From the NCBI GenBank assembly GCA_002021875.1, contig CP018627.1:682001-746000 (forward strand): a stretch of DNA of 64,000 bases, written 5' to 3'. Positions 26,614 to 34,407 of this stretch are shown here, piece by piece (positions within the stretch are counted from its first letter, which is position 1; each line of letters starts with the position of its first letter). Made by a program: the position numbers and the translations under genes. Origin of the DNA: Streptomyces hygroscopicus (GTDB taxonomy: Bacteria > Actinomycetota > Actinomycetes > Streptomycetales > Streptomycetaceae). The notes beneath the pieces are model-generated. The model was given only the letters and a program-made list of their open reading frames with translations. It was not told where the DNA came from and made no database searches.

Positions 26614-27434
26614 TGGACTATTCAGCCCATTTCCACCGCGAGATCGAGGCGTTCCAGCAGGCGGCCCGCGGCGCCGCCGACGGGGCGGACGCGCCGCTGG
26701 TCCCCTCCTGCCCCGGCTGGACGATGTCGGACCTGGTGCTGCATCTGGGCGGGGTGCATCGCCTGGTCGCCCGTGTCATCCGGGAACGGCTCAGCCGGCA
26801 GCCGGACATCACGGACGTCACCCTCTTCGAACTTCCCGAGGACCGCGAGGGCTGGCCGGCCCCCACGGGCGGGCCGCATCACGGCCCGGTGCCGGTGGGC
26901 CTCGTCGACTGGTTCGCCGAGGGGGCCGCCCGGCTCGAGACCCTGTTCCGGAGCGAGGATCCGGGCCTGGAGGTGTGGACGTGGTCGGCGGAGCGAACCG
27001 CGGGATTCTGGCTGCGGATGCAGACCATCGAGGCGGCCCTGCACCGCTGGGACGCCGAGCAGGCGGTCGGCACACGGGCCCGGCCGGTCGACCCCGACCT
27101 CGCGGCGGACGCCGTGGCCCAGACCTTCACGGTGATGGCCCCGGCCCGGCGGGCGTGGCGGGAGGCCCCTTCCGGGGCGGGCGAGCGGTTCCGGTTCCGC
27201 CGGACCGACGGTCCGGGCCGGTGGACGGTCCGCTTCGACGGCGACGACGTGCGGCTCACCACGGGCGCCGCGGACGATGAAACCGACGAGGCGTTCTGCG
27301 ATGTCGAACTGGCCGGGACCGCGTCGGACCTGATGCTGTTCCTGTGGCAGCGGCTCCCCGCGGACCGGCTCGACAAGGTGACGGGCGACCAGGCGGTGCT
27401 CGACCGCTACTTCACGCTCGTCCCGCCCGTGTGA
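26613..27434 (+). CDS. Maleylpyruvate isomerase N-domain (MDMPI/DinB-fold) protein
   Basis: The 273-residue protein has the mycothiol-dependent maleylpyruvate isomerase N-terminal fold: AHFHREIEAFQQAA, VPSCPGWTMSDLVLHLGGVHRLV (first metal-binding His region), QTIEAALHRWDAEQAVG (second). A C-terminal MDMPI_C-type domain follows (from about residue 150; LAGTASDLMLFLWQRLP). The family uses mycothiol, the actinobacterial thiol, in isomerase or transferase reactions; most paralogues have no known substrate. It is divergent from the ABC importer/ThDP operon, whose aromatic-acid link fits but does not prove a catabolic role. Confidence 0.85.
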   Translation: MDYSAHFHREIEAFQQAARGAADGADAPLVPSCPGWTMSDLVLHLGGVHRLVARVIRERLSRQPDITDVTLFELPEDREGWPAPTGGPHHGPVPVGLVDWFAEGAARLETLFRSEDPGLEVWTWSAERTAGFWLRMQTIEAALHRWDAEQAVGTRARPVDPDLAADAVAQTFTVMAPARRAWREAPSGAGERFRFRRTDGPGRWTVRFDGDDVRLTTGAADDETDEAFCDVELAGTASDLMLFLWQRLPADRLDKVTGDQAVLDRYFTLVPPV

Positions 27435-27437
27435 GTA

Positions 27438-27481
27438 GCGTCCCGGCGAGTCGGCACCTCGCGTCCCGGCGAGTCGGCACC
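27438..27481. repeat. 21-bp tandem direct repeat
   Basis: GCGTCCCGGCGAGTCGGCAC followed by C occurs at 27438-27458 and again at 27461-27481 (23-bp period) in the gap before the DinB gene. It may be slippage or paired binding sites; no further evidence. Confidence 0.7.
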
Positions 27482-27544
27482 CCTCGGCCCGCGCCGCGGG
27501 GTGAAACCATGGCCGGAAGGTAACCACGAGCGAGGGAGCCGTGA

Positions 27545-28051
27545 ATGAACAGCGCCGATCTGCTGGCCGACGCCTTTGAGCGGGTGCGCGAGGAGGTGCA
27601 GGCGGCCGTGGACGGGCTCTCCGAGGACGAGCTGGCCGTACGGCTCGACAGCGGGGCCAATTCGATCGCCTGGCTGGTGTGGCATCTGACCCGGGTCCAG
27701 GACGACCACATCGCCGACGCGGCGGGCACCGAGCAGCTGTGGACGTCCGAGGGCTGGGCCGAGCGGTTCGGTCTGCCGTTCCCGCCGGACGCCACCGGCT
27801 ACGGCCACCGGAGCAAGGACGTGGCGGCGGTACGGGCGGACGCCGACCTCCTCGCCGAGTACTACGACGCCGTCCACGAGAACACACTGGCCTTCGTACG
27901 CGGCCTCCGCGACTCCGATCTCGACCGGATCGTGGACGAGCGGTGGACTCCGGCGGTGACCCTCGGCGTCCGGCTGGTCAGCGTGATCGGGGACGATCTG
28001 GAACACGCCGGGCAGGCGGCGTTCATCCGCGGCGCGATCCGCAGGCGGTAG
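27545..28051 (+). CDS. DinB-family protein
   Basis: The 168-residue four-helix-bundle protein has three well-spaced histidines for metal binding: NSIAWLVWHLTRVQDDHI (first two) and GDDLEHAGQAAFIRGAI (third). This is the DinB/DUF664 pattern. Relatives are mycothiol- or bacillithiol-dependent transferases, but the actual reaction is unknown. GAGGGAG lies upstream of ATG 27545. It follows another DinB-fold gene (26613-27434) in the same direction after 110 nt, so the two may be expressed together. Confidence 0.88.
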   Translation: MNSADLLADAFERVREEVQAAVDGLSEDELAVRLDSGANSIAWLVWHLTRVQDDHIADAAGTEQLWTSEGWAERFGLPFPPDATGYGHRSKDVAAVRADADLLAEYYDAVHENTLAFVRGLRDSDLDRIVDERWTPAVTLGVRLVSVIGDDLEHAGQAAFIRGAIRRR

Positions 28052-28091
28052 CGCGGAATCACGGAGAGCGGGGGCCGTCACACCGCCCGCA

Positions 28092-28119
28092 TTGACATGC
28101 AGGCAATCGCCTGCATAAC
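28092..28119 (+). promoter_or_regulatory. Promoter with embedded palindromic operator, ArsR-type autoregulation
   Basis: TTGACA (28092-28097) and CATAAC (28114-28119) are 16 bp apart. Between and overlapping them lies the palindrome ATGCAGGC-AATC-GCCTGCAT (28097-28116) with perfect 8-bp arms. The predicted transcription start falls at or next to the GTG start codon (28127), so the mRNA is probably leaderless. The operator position would block RNA polymerase binding, as expected for an ArsR repressor controlling itself. Confidence 0.65.
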
Positions 28120-28126
28120 GTGCGGT

Positions 28127-28909
28127 GTGAGCTCAGAGATGGACATGGTCTTCAAGGCGCTGGCCGACCAGACCCGGCGGTATCTGCTGGACAGGCTGCA
28201 TGAGCACAATGGCCAGACGTTGGGCGAGCTGTGCCGACGGCTGGAGATGACCCGCCAGTCCGCGACCCAGCATCTGGCCGTCCTGGAGGCCGCCAATCTG
28301 GTCAGCACGGTGCGGCGGGGCCGCGAAAAACTCCATTACCTCAACCCCGTCCCCCTCAATGAGATCCAGGAGCGCTGGATCGACAAGTTCGAGCGCCCGC
28401 GGCTGCGCGCGCTGAGCTTGGTGAGACGACAAGCCGAGAAAGCGATGGAAGCGATGGCCGACAAGCCGGCGTTCGTATACGTCATCTATATCGAGAGCAC
28501 ACCGGAGAAGGTCTGGCACGCGCTGACCGACGCCGACCTCACGGCCGAGTACTGGGGCCACAGCAATGTGTCCGACTGGCAGGTCGGCTCCCCGTGGGAG
28601 CATCAGCGGACGGACGGCTCCGGCACCGCCGATGTCGTCGGCACGGTTGTGGAGAGCTCACCGCCCACCCGGCTGGTGACCACCTGGGCCGCGCCCGACG
28701 CGGATGCCGCCGCCGAGCCCTCCCGGGTCACCTTCGACATCCAGCCGCACGGCGACATCGTCCGGCTCACCGTGACCCATGAGAACCTGGCCGACGAGGC
28801 CGAGCGGACCGCGGCGGCCGGTGGCTGGGCCGCGGTGCTGTCCAACCTGAAGTCGCTGATCGAGACGGGGAGTCCGCTGCCGCAGCAGCCCTGGCAGGTC
28901 CCCCAGTGA
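28127..28909 (+). CDS. ArsR-type regulator fused to an AHSA1/SRPBCC domain
   Basis: The 260-residue fusion has an N-terminal ArsR winged helix (MVFKALADQTRRYLLDRL, GELCRRLEMTRQSATQHLAVLEAANLV, wing RRGREKLHYLNP) without the CxC metal site. From about residue 112 it has an AHSA1-type SRPBCC ligand-binding domain (FVYVIYIESTPEKVWHALTDADLTAEYWG). Such proteins may bind a hydrophobic ligand with the second domain and DNA with the first. GTG 28127 is chosen because a consensus-like promoter ends exactly there; a downstream ATG (28139) is the alternative. No metal-response residues are seen, so an organic ligand is more likely. Confidence 0.88.
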   Translation: MSSEMDMVFKALADQTRRYLLDRLHEHNGQTLGELCRRLEMTRQSATQHLAVLEAANLVSTVRRGREKLHYLNPVPLNEIQERWIDKFERPRLRALSLVRRQAEKAMEAMADKPAFVYVIYIESTPEKVWHALTDADLTAEYWGHSNVSDWQVGSPWEHQRTDGSGTADVVGTVVESSPPTRLVTTWAAPDADAAAEPSRVTFDIQPHGDIVRLTVTHENLADEAERTAAAGGWAAVLSNLKSLIETGSPLPQQPWQVPQ

Positions 28910-28936
28910 ACCTCGGTCACCGTGGGACGTGGGGGC

Positions 28937-29605
28937 TCACCGCGCGGCCCCACCGTCCCGTACCGTGATCCCCAGAGCATCGGCGAGCATCGGCGCCAGC
29001 TCCATCAGCTGCCCGCTGCCGATGGTGGCGCCGCCCAGCGCGTCATAGCCATCGGCGATCTCCAGCCGGGTGGCCCCCCGCAGATCGACCTTCGCCATCC
29101 GCGCCTTGCCGAACCGCACGTCCTCCAGCGCCGACCCCGGAAACGCCACCTCCGTCAGCCCCGCACCGCCGAGGTCGACATCGCGCAGCAGACAGTCCAC
29201 GAAGGTGACGTTCCGCAGCGTGCCGGTGCGCAGATTCACCGATTCCAGCTTGCACCGGTGGAAGACCACCCGGTGCAGCCGTGCGGAGAACATCTCGAGG
29301 CCGGCCAGCACACAGCCGTTGAGCTCACCGTCCTGCCAGTCGGTGTCCGCCAGATCGGTGCCGACCCATCGCACCCCGTCCAGCCACACCTCATTGAACC
29401 GGGCCCCGCGACCACGGCCCCCGGTGAAGGTCACCGAGGAGAACGCGGATTCGAGGAACCGGGCGTTGTCGCAGATGGCCCCGTCGAACGCGGCGCCGTC
29501 CAGATGAACGGTGTCGTAGTCGCCCCCTTCCGCCAAGGCCCCGCCGAACGGCCGCAGATGGTCGGCGAAGGGCAGATCCGCGAGTTCACGGGGGGACGGC
29601 GCCAT
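28937..29605 (-). CDS. Pentapeptide-repeat protein
   Basis: The 222-residue protein is built of many A(D/N)LxX-like pentapeptides, for example VHLDGAAFDGAICDNARFLE, LADTDWQDGELNGCVLAG, LRNVTFVDCLLRDVDLGG and AKVDLRGATRLEIADG. These predict a right-handed quadrilateral beta-helix. Some family members mimic DNA and bind gyrase, but most have no assigned role. I use ATG 29605; a GTG at 29617 is possible but its ribosome site would be too close. It is monocistronic and divergent from the duplicated secreted-protein units. Confidence 0.85.
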   Translation of the reverse strand: MAPSPRELADLPFADHLRPFGGALAEGGDYDTVHLDGAAFDGAICDNARFLESAFSSVTFTGGRGRGARFNEVWLDGVRWVGTDLADTDWQDGELNGCVLAGLEMFSARLHRVVFHRCKLESVNLRTGTLRNVTFVDCLLRDVDLGGAGLTEVAFPGSALEDVRFGKARMAKVDLRGATRLEIADGYDALGGATIGSGQLMELAPMLADALGITVRDGGAAR

Positions 29606-29767
29606 GCGGGGGCTCACTTTCCTGAGGGCGGACGGCGTGCGGGGGCGATACTGCCATCCGGGTCGGACATCCCCGCGGGGACCGACTGACGCCGGAGGGG
29701 ATGGCGTACGCCGTGCGGGTCACTCCACGGTGCGCTTACCCGACTTCCTCCCGCATTCATCCGTTAA

Positions 29768-29782
29768 ATCTGATCGTCAGAT
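29768..29782. promoter_or_regulatory. Inverted repeat ATCTGA-TCG-TCAGAT, copy 1
   Basis: ATCTGATCGTCAGAT has perfect 6-bp arms and lies 32 nt before the ribosome-site/start region of the first small secreted-protein gene. It is preserved at the same place in the second copy (30235-30249). Likely an operator or regulator site. Confidence 0.5.
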
Positions 29783-29814
29783 ATCTCGCTCTGCGACCCG
29801 ACACGGAGGATTCC

Positions 29815-30078
29815 ATGCAGATCGCGAAGAAGGCAGCGCTGCTGGCCGCGACCGCCGGCACCCTGGTGCTCCTCGGCACCGCCACCGCAGCCGCCTACGG
29901 CAACGGCGGCAGCTACGACAGGGGCGTCGACACCCCCACCAGCATTGACATCTCCAGCTTCATCTTCCAGAGCAACGAGTGCGACACCGCCAACGGCACC
30001 GCCCTCTCCACCGCTGCCGCTGGTCCGACCGGTGAAATGAAGATCGGCAGCACCTGCGTCAACAACATCGGCGGCTAA
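29815..30078 (+). CDS. Small secreted protein, copy 1 (unknown function)
   Basis: The 87-residue protein has a clear Sec signal peptide (MQIAKKAALLAATAGTLVLL, cleavage after the AAA at residue 27). The mature chain of about 60 residues is polar, with GNGGSYDRG, SIDISSFIFQSNECDTANG and a terminal IGSTCVNNIGG. Only two cysteines are present, likely one disulfide. It is not a chaplin or rodlin by its motifs, and I do not recognise the family. GGAGG is 5 nt before ATG 29815. It is tandemly duplicated with its regulatory sequence (see 30282-30545). Confidence 0.85.
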   Translation: MQIAKKAALLAATAGTLVLLGTATAAAYGNGGSYDRGVDTPTSIDISSFIFQSNECDTANGTALSTAAAGPTGEMKIGSTCVNNIGG

Positions 30079-30119
30079 CCTCCGGCGAAACCCCGACGAC
30101 CACGATCGCTGAACCAGCG

Positions 30120-30153
30120 CGCTCCCCTCACCGCTCCGGCAGTGAGGGGAGCG
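30120..30153 (+). terminator. Hairpin terminator after small secreted protein 1
   Basis: CGCTCCCCTCAC (30120-30131) pairs perfectly with GTGAGGGGAGCG (30142-30153) around a 10-nt loop and is followed by TTCCCCTTTC. It lies 42 nt past the stop. The homologous hairpin after copy 2 has different but still matching arms. Confidence 0.85.
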
Positions 30154-30234
30154 TTCCCCTTTCGACCAGATAGTGGGCCAGTCGGGTCACTATCCGGTGC
30201 GCTTACGCGACTTCGTCCCGTTTTTCTCCGTTAA

Positions 30235-30249
30235 ATCTGATCGTCAGAT
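30235..30249. promoter_or_regulatory. Inverted repeat ATCTGA-TCG-TCAGAT, copy 2
   Basis: Identical to the copy at 29768-29782 and placed at the same distance from its gene. Confidence 0.5.
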
Positions 30250-30281
30250 ATCTCGCTCTGCGACCCGACACGGAGGATTCC

Positions 30282-30545
30282 ATGCAGATCGCGAAGAAGG
30301 CAGCGCTGCTGGCCGCGACCGCCGGCACCCTGGTGCTCCTCGGCACCGCCACCGCGGCCGCCGAAGGCTACGGCGGCGGCTCCGACAGAAACACCGGCAC
30401 CCCCACCAGCGTCGACTTCTCCAGCTTCATCTTCCAGAAGAACGACTGTGACACCCTCAACGGGGGCGCCTACTCCATCGGCGGGGTCGCCCCGAGCGGT
30501 GACGTCACCATCGGCAGCACCTGCCTCAACAACATCGGCGGCTAA
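30282..30545 (+). CDS. Small secreted protein, copy 2 (unknown function)
   Basis: The 87-residue paralogue of the gene at 29815-30078 has the same signal peptide and same C-terminus (IGSTCLNNIGG). The mature part differs: EGYGGGSDRNTG, SVDFSSFIFQKNDCDTLNG, AYSIGGVAPSGDVT. Both cysteines are kept, as are the SSFIFQ and GSTC segments, which must be the structurally important parts. It has its own upstream inverted repeat and terminator, so each copy can be expressed independently. A role at the cell surface or as a secreted signal or toxin is possible; nothing in the sequence decides it. Confidence 0.85.
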   Translation: MQIAKKAALLAATAGTLVLLGTATAAAEGYGGGSDRNTGTPTSVDFSSFIFQKNDCDTLNGGAYSIGGVAPSGDVTIGSTCLNNIGG

Positions 30546-30588
30546 CCTCCGGCGAAACCCCGACGACCACGATCGCCGGCCCCCCGCG

Positions 30589-30617
30589 CTTCCCTCGGCC
30601 CTCCGGGGCGAGGGAAG
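30589..30617 (+). terminator. Hairpin terminator after small secreted protein 2
   Basis: CTTCCCTCG (30589-30597) pairs with CGAGGGAAG (30609-30617). It is homologous to the hairpin at 30120-30153 but with compensatory base changes. It lies just before the end of the convergent ARMT1-like gene. Confidence 0.8.
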
Positions 30618-30623
30618 TGCGCG

Positions 30624-31802
30624 TTACCCCCGCACCTGGATCAGCGCATGGGCGCCGCTGGTGCGCCAGTGGTCCTCATGCGCGTCCAGCGTGGCCACGG
30701 TCCGCTCGTCGAGGCCGACGATGACATCCGACTTCAGGGTGCGCAGCGCGGCCACCGGACCGGGGAAGTACGCGGTGCGGTCGGCGAAGGAGGCGGTCGG
30801 GGGCCACAGCCGGTCGCCGACGAGGCGGCGGTAGTTCAGATCGCCCTTGAAGACGGTGAGCGTGGCCTCGGCGAACTCGCTCCGCAGATCGCCGGGCATC
30901 TCCGCGTACGGCAGCGGGGCCCGGAAGAAGTCATGCGCCCGCACCATGAGCCGCCCGTCGCCCATGGCGGCCCAGAGCCGTCTGCCGGTTCCGGCCGCGG
31001 CGCCCTCCGCCCGCACCAGACGGCGCAGACAGTCCACGACATCCTCGGTGGTGGCGTCGGAGACGTAGTACGGATACGGCTTCACCTGCAGCACCACCCG
31101 CTCGGCGCGCCCGTGGTGGAGCACATGGTCGATGAGGACGAGGTCGGGGAGCAGCTCCCGCCCGGCGTTGTCCGCCACCACGCACAGCGTGGCCGCCGGG
31201 GAGCCGGCGGGCAGCAGGGACCACAGCGCCTCCGAGTCGTCCGCGACCAGCGGCGGGGTGTCGGCGCCGCTCGCGTCCGCGGCCGATGAGGAGATGCGGA
31301 AGCCCAGGTCCGCGCGGTTGCCCCACAGTGAGCCGTACACCAGCGCGTCCGCCTGTTCCCCGGCGGGCTTGCGCAGGATGTCGTCGAGGCTGGCCAGTTC
31401 GGCCTCGGTCTCAGGGGTATGCAGCTCGGCCTGTTTGAAGGGGCGGAACGGGTCGACGCCCCGCCAGGGACCGTCGGCGAAGTAGCCCACGGCTTCCAGG
31501 AGCCGGCGGTAGAAATAGCTCTCCGCCCACAGGAACGGCACGTCGAACCAGGACCGGCCGAAGTGCTCCCGGCCCCACTCCGCCCACCGGTCGTAGTCGT
31601 ACGCGGTGGGCGGGAGCGGGGTGATGGCGCCCTCGGCTGCGTTGTCGCGCAGCGCGTCGAGGGCGCGGTGCTGCCCGGGACCGTACGGGAAGGCGTCGCG
31701 CACCTTCTCGATCAGTGCGGGATGGCGCTCGGCCAGCACACTCCGGGCGAACGATCCGGGTTCATCGCTACGGATCACGGGCGCGTCGACGGTGTCGGAC
31801 AT
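30624..31802 (-). CDS. Damage-control phosphatase ARMT1/DUF89 family protein
   Basis: The 392-residue protein matches the DUF89/ARMT1 family: WAESYFYRRLLEAVGYF, VVADNAGRELLPDLVLIDHVL (metal-binding Asp-Asn motif), VKPYPYYVSDAT and FKGDLNYRRLVGDRLWPPT (KGDLN active-site motif). These metal-dependent phosphatases hydrolyse sugar-phosphate or other damaged metabolite phosphates. It is a full-length family member with no partner gene. It converges with the secreted-protein repeat and starts 40 nt from the next minus-strand stop, so it may or may not be co-transcribed with the pentapeptide-repeat gene at 31843. Confidence 0.88.
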   Translation of the reverse strand: MSDTVDAPVIRSDEPGSFARSVLAERHPALIEKVRDAFPYGPGQHRALDALRDNAAEGAITPLPPTAYDYDRWAEWGREHFGRSWFDVPFLWAESYFYRRLLEAVGYFADGPWRGVDPFRPFKQAELHTPETEAELASLDDILRKPAGEQADALVYGSLWGNRADLGFRISSSAADASGADTPPLVADDSEALWSLLPAGSPAATLCVVADNAGRELLPDLVLIDHVLHHGRAERVVLQVKPYPYYVSDATTEDVVDCLRRLVRAEGAAAGTGRRLWAAMGDGRLMVRAHDFFRAPLPYAEMPGDLRSEFAEATLTVFKGDLNYRRLVGDRLWPPTASFADRTAYFPGPVAALRTLKSDVIVGLDERTVATLDAHEDHWRTSGAHALIQVRG

Positions 31803-31842
31803 GGCAGTCAGGGTCGCACACCGCGCGGTGGCGAGGAGGGCA

Positions 31843-32685
31843 TCACCAGTGCGCGGGGCGGGTGAGGGACGGCGGCAGCCGGGTGGCGGCGTCGCCCTTG
31901 GCCGCGGCGAGCTGGGCCTGAGTGAGGAAGATGGCGCCCCGGAGGTCGGCCGCGCTCAGGTCGGCGTCGCGGAAGTCGGCCCCGATCAGATCGGCCGCCG
32001 TCAGATCGGCCCGGGTGAGGTCCGCCGCGATGAGGCGGGCCCCGCGGAGGTTGGCGCCCCGCAGGTCGGCTCCCCTCAGGTCGGCACCGATGAGATCGGC
32101 TCCCCTGCGGTTCTTCTTCTTGCCCGGGATCCGGGCCCGTATCAGCTCGCTCGTCCGCAACAGAAGCTGATTGACCTGGTCGCGGTGGGCCGCCACATCG
32201 AGCTCCATCAGCTCGGAGGCGCTCCCGTGGGTGAGGCGCTCCGTCTCCCGCAGCGCCCGGCGCACCGCGCCGTGGACGGGCCGGGCGGCCGGCAGGGTCA
32301 GGGCCTCGGTGAGGTACCAGAGCAGCTCATGGAGGTGTCGCATGGCGGGAAGGACGGCGAACATCTCGGAGGCCGTCCCGGGGTGCCGCCGCCAGTCGCG
32401 GCCCTCAAAGGTGAGCTGGGAGACCTTCTGCCCGGCGCCGAAGCAGTCGTAGACCGTGCAGCCCTTGAAGCCCTCTTCCCGCAGCCGGGAGTGGATACCG
32501 CAGCGGAAGTCGGACTGGAGGTTACGGCAGGGCTCCCCCGCGCCCTTGCCGATCGCGAAGTCCGCGGAGGCGGCGAAGGGCAGGGCGACGCAGCACAGCC
32601 CGAAGCAGTTGCCGCAGTCGGCCCGCAGGGCGGTACGGTCCGCGGCGGCCGGGCCGGAGGAGGGGGTTTGGGTCGGATGTGACAC
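31843..32685 (-). CDS. Cys-rich N-domain plus pentapeptide-repeat protein
   Basis: The 280-residue protein has two parts. The first (to about residue 80) is cysteine-rich: [28 protein letters not shown] and [15 protein letters not shown] give eight or more cysteines. The second (about 195-255) is a run of pentapeptides ([51 protein letters not shown]). A helical region lies between. I start at GTG 32685 (GGGAG about 10 nt upstream). The cysteine set could hold a zinc or iron-sulfur centre, which is inference. Similar pentapeptide proteins exist widely in Streptomyces; function unknown. Confidence 0.82.
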   Translation of the reverse strand: MSHPTQTPSSGPAAADRTALRADCGNCFGLCCVALPFAASADFAIGKGAGEPCRNLQSDFRCGIHSRLREEGFKGCTVYDCFGAGQKVSQLTFEGRDWRRHPGTASEMFAVLPAMRHLHELLWYLTEALTLPAARPVHGAVRRALRETERLTHGSASELMELDVAAHRDQVNQLLLRTSELIRARIPGKKKNRRGADLIGADLRGADLRGANLRGARLIAADLTRADLTAADLIGADFRDADLSAADLRGAIFLTQAQLAAAKGDAATRLPPSLTRPAHW

Positions 32686-32710
32686 CGTGCGTGGTCTCCC
32701 GCGTGGACGA

Positions 32711-32735
32711 GAGCACCGCGATGCGGGCGGTGCTC
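32711..32735 (-). terminator. Hairpin after the PiT / small membrane protein operon
   Basis: GAGCACCGC (32711-32719) pairs perfectly with GCGGTGCTC (32727-32735) around a 7-nt loop. It lies 25 nt past the stop of the minus-strand small membrane protein gene. Confidence 0.65.
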
Positions 32736-32760
32736 GGTGGTTCCATTGTCGCAAGCGGGC

Positions 32761-33000
32761 TCAGCCGGGAATGATCAGGTCGATTCCATAGGCGGCGATC
32801 GCCAGGCAGGCGGCGAAACACACCACCGCCGCGCCCGCCGCCACCGTGTCCGAACGGCCGCGGCGCGCCCCGTGGCGCGGTACGCCGCCACCGGCGCGGG
32901 CCCAGGCGGCGACGCCGAGGGAGAACATCACGACCACCAGGACGGTGACCCCGAGGCTGACCCCGAAGACCCCGCCGATGGTGCCCCAGGTGGCGCCCAT
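32761..33000 (-). CDS. Small membrane protein next to a phosphate transporter
   Basis: The 79-residue protein has two predicted membrane helices, GVFGVSLGVTVLVVVMFSLG and VAAGAAVVCFAACLAIAAYG, joined by a basic loop (RHGARRGRS). It follows the PiT transporter gene after 33 nt in the same direction and is likely its operon partner. No known domain is recognised; a regulatory or stabilising role for the transporter is only a guess. Confidence 0.7.
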   Translation of the reverse strand: MGATWGTIGGVFGVSLGVTVLVVVMFSLGVAAWARAGGGVPRHGARRGRSDTVAAGAAVVCFAACLAIAAYGIDLIIPG

Positions 33001-33033
33001 ACGGATCAGCTCCTCAACGAGGTCGTATCCGGG

Positions 33034-34176
33034 TCAGACGGTCGTGTCCAGGGTGTGCTCGGCGGGCTCGGGGACGCCCGGCTCGTTCACGTTGTCCGGG
33101 TTCACCGGGCGACGGCGCGAGAGCGCGTAGAAGCCCACCGCCGCCGCGACGGCGATGCCCGCCACCAGGATCACCCCCGCGTTGCCCTGGCCCGCCACCC
33201 AGGCCGCGACACCTCCCACGGCCGCCGCCGCGGGCAGGGTCAGCAGCCAGGACACGGCGATCCGCCCGGCGATCCCCCAGCGCACTTGGGCGAGCCTGCG
33301 GCCGAGTCCGGCCCCCAGGATGCTGCCCGTGCACACCTGGGTGGTGGACAGGGGGAAGCCCAGATGTGACGAGGCCAGGATCACCGCGGTGGCGCTGGTC
33401 TCGGCGGCGAAGCCCTGAGGGGGCTGGATGTCGGTCAGCCCCTTCCCCATGGTCCGGATGATCCGCCACCCGCCGACATAGGTGCCGAGCGAGATCGCCA
33501 GGCCCGCGGCGAGCACCACCCACCACGGGGGCCCGGAGCCGTGGCCGAGCACACCGCCGGCGATGAGGGTGAGAGTGATGACCCCCATCGTCTTCTGCGC
33601 GTCGTTGGTGCCGTGGGCGAGGGCCACCAGGGAGGCGGATCCCACCTGGCCCGCGCGGAACCCCTTCCCTGCCGCGGGGGCGGCCGCCCGGTGTGTGATC
33701 ACGTAGGCGAGATAGGTCGCCAGCATGGCCACCGCACAGGCCACTATCGGTGAGGCGACCGCCGGAATCAGGATCTTCTCGACGATCGCGGTGAAGCGCA
33801 CCGCGGATTCCCCGGCGCCCACCCACACCGCGCCGATCAGCCCGCCGAACAGGGCATGCGAAGAACTAGACGGCAGCCCGGCGAGCCAGGTGATCAGATT
33901 CCACAGGATCGCCCCGATCAGCCCCGCGAAGATCATGACCGGGGAGACCTTGGCATCGTCGACGATGCCATTGGAGATCGTCTTGGCCACTTCCGTGGAG
34001 AGAAAGGCCCCGGCCAGATTGAGCACCGCGGCGACGCCGACAGCGATCCGGGGCGACAGCGCCCCCGTGGCGATGGATGTGGCCATCGAATTGGCGGTGT
34101 CGTGGAAGCCGTTGGTGAAGTCGAAGGCCAGTGCCGTGAGGATGACGGCCACCAGAAGGAAGGAGACGGAGTCCAT
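33034..34176 (-). CDS. PiT-family inorganic phosphate transporter
   Basis: This 380-residue membrane protein has the two PiT signatures: LTALAFDFTNGFHDTANSMATSIATGALSP near the N-terminus and LVALAHGTNDAQKTMGVITLTLI in the second half, each with the GxHDxxN/GxNDxxK-like core. Further motifs are LPSSSSHALFGGLIGA and SSHLGFPLSTTQVCTGSILG. It imports phosphate (usually as a metal-phosphate complex) using proton or sodium gradients. ATG 34176 with GGGAGG 5 nt upstream is preferred over an earlier in-frame codon at 34191. A PhoU-like Pit accessory gene is not seen; a two-helix protein follows. Confidence 0.93.
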   Translation of the reverse strand: MDSVSFLLVAVILTALAFDFTNGFHDTANSMATSIATGALSPRIAVGVAAVLNLAGAFLSTEVAKTISNGIVDDAKVSPVMIFAGLIGAILWNLITWLAGLPSSSSHALFGGLIGAVWVGAGESAVRFTAIVEKILIPAVASPIVACAVAMLATYLAYVITHRAAAPAAGKGFRAGQVGSASLVALAHGTNDAQKTMGVITLTLIAGGVLGHGSGPPWWVVLAAGLAISLGTYVGGWRIIRTMGKGLTDIQPPQGFAAETSATAVILASSHLGFPLSTTQVCTGSILGAGLGRRLAQVRWGIAGRIAVSWLLTLPAAAAVGGVAAWVAGQGNAGVILVAGIAVAAAVGFYALSRRRPVNPDNVNEPGVPEPAEHTLDTTV

Positions 34177-34305
34177 TCCGACCTCCCGCACCAGGAGTGG
34201 TCCGGCACATCGCCGCGTCGGACGTCTCGTGAAGACCGCTGTCTGATGTCCACGCTAAGCGCGGCATCAGGCGGGCGCCAACGCTGGCGTCCGGCCCAAC
34301 GACCG

Positions 34306-34343
34306 GGCCGGGTCGGCGCCGTGGACACGGCTCCGACCCGGCC
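34306..34343 (-). terminator. Strong hairpin after the FAD monooxygenase operon
   Basis: GGCCGGGTCGG (34306-34316) and CCGACCCGGCC (34333-34343) pair, with a further inner stem GCCGT/ACGGC (34318-34322/34327-34331) and a GGAC loop. The 16-bp stem with one mismatch lies 64 nt beyond the monooxygenase stop. Confidence 0.75.
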
Positions 34344-34407
34344 GCGGTGCGGCAGCGGCCGGCGCGGTGCGCTCCGCCCGCCCCCTCCATCCCGCCGTCC
34401 GGACGGC

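Larger units (their letters stand above)
29716..30586 (+). repeat. Tandem duplication of a complete small-gene transcription unit (467-bp period)
   Basis: The segment from about 29716 recurs from about 30183 with a constant 467-bp offset. It includes the upstream inverted repeat, ribosome site, signal-peptide codons, the C-terminal codons and the 3' trailer. The 54 bp before each ATG and almost all of the first 26 codons are identical, while the middle of the mature protein and the terminator arms have diverged. The duplication is therefore recent or kept homogeneous by gene conversion at its ends. Confidence 0.85.

Noticed and set aside
30173..30451. Alternative-frame ORF over the second small secreted-protein gene
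   Set aside because: It is an off-frame reading of the duplicated unit, arginine-rich, and lacks the signal peptide and ribosome site shared by both real copies.
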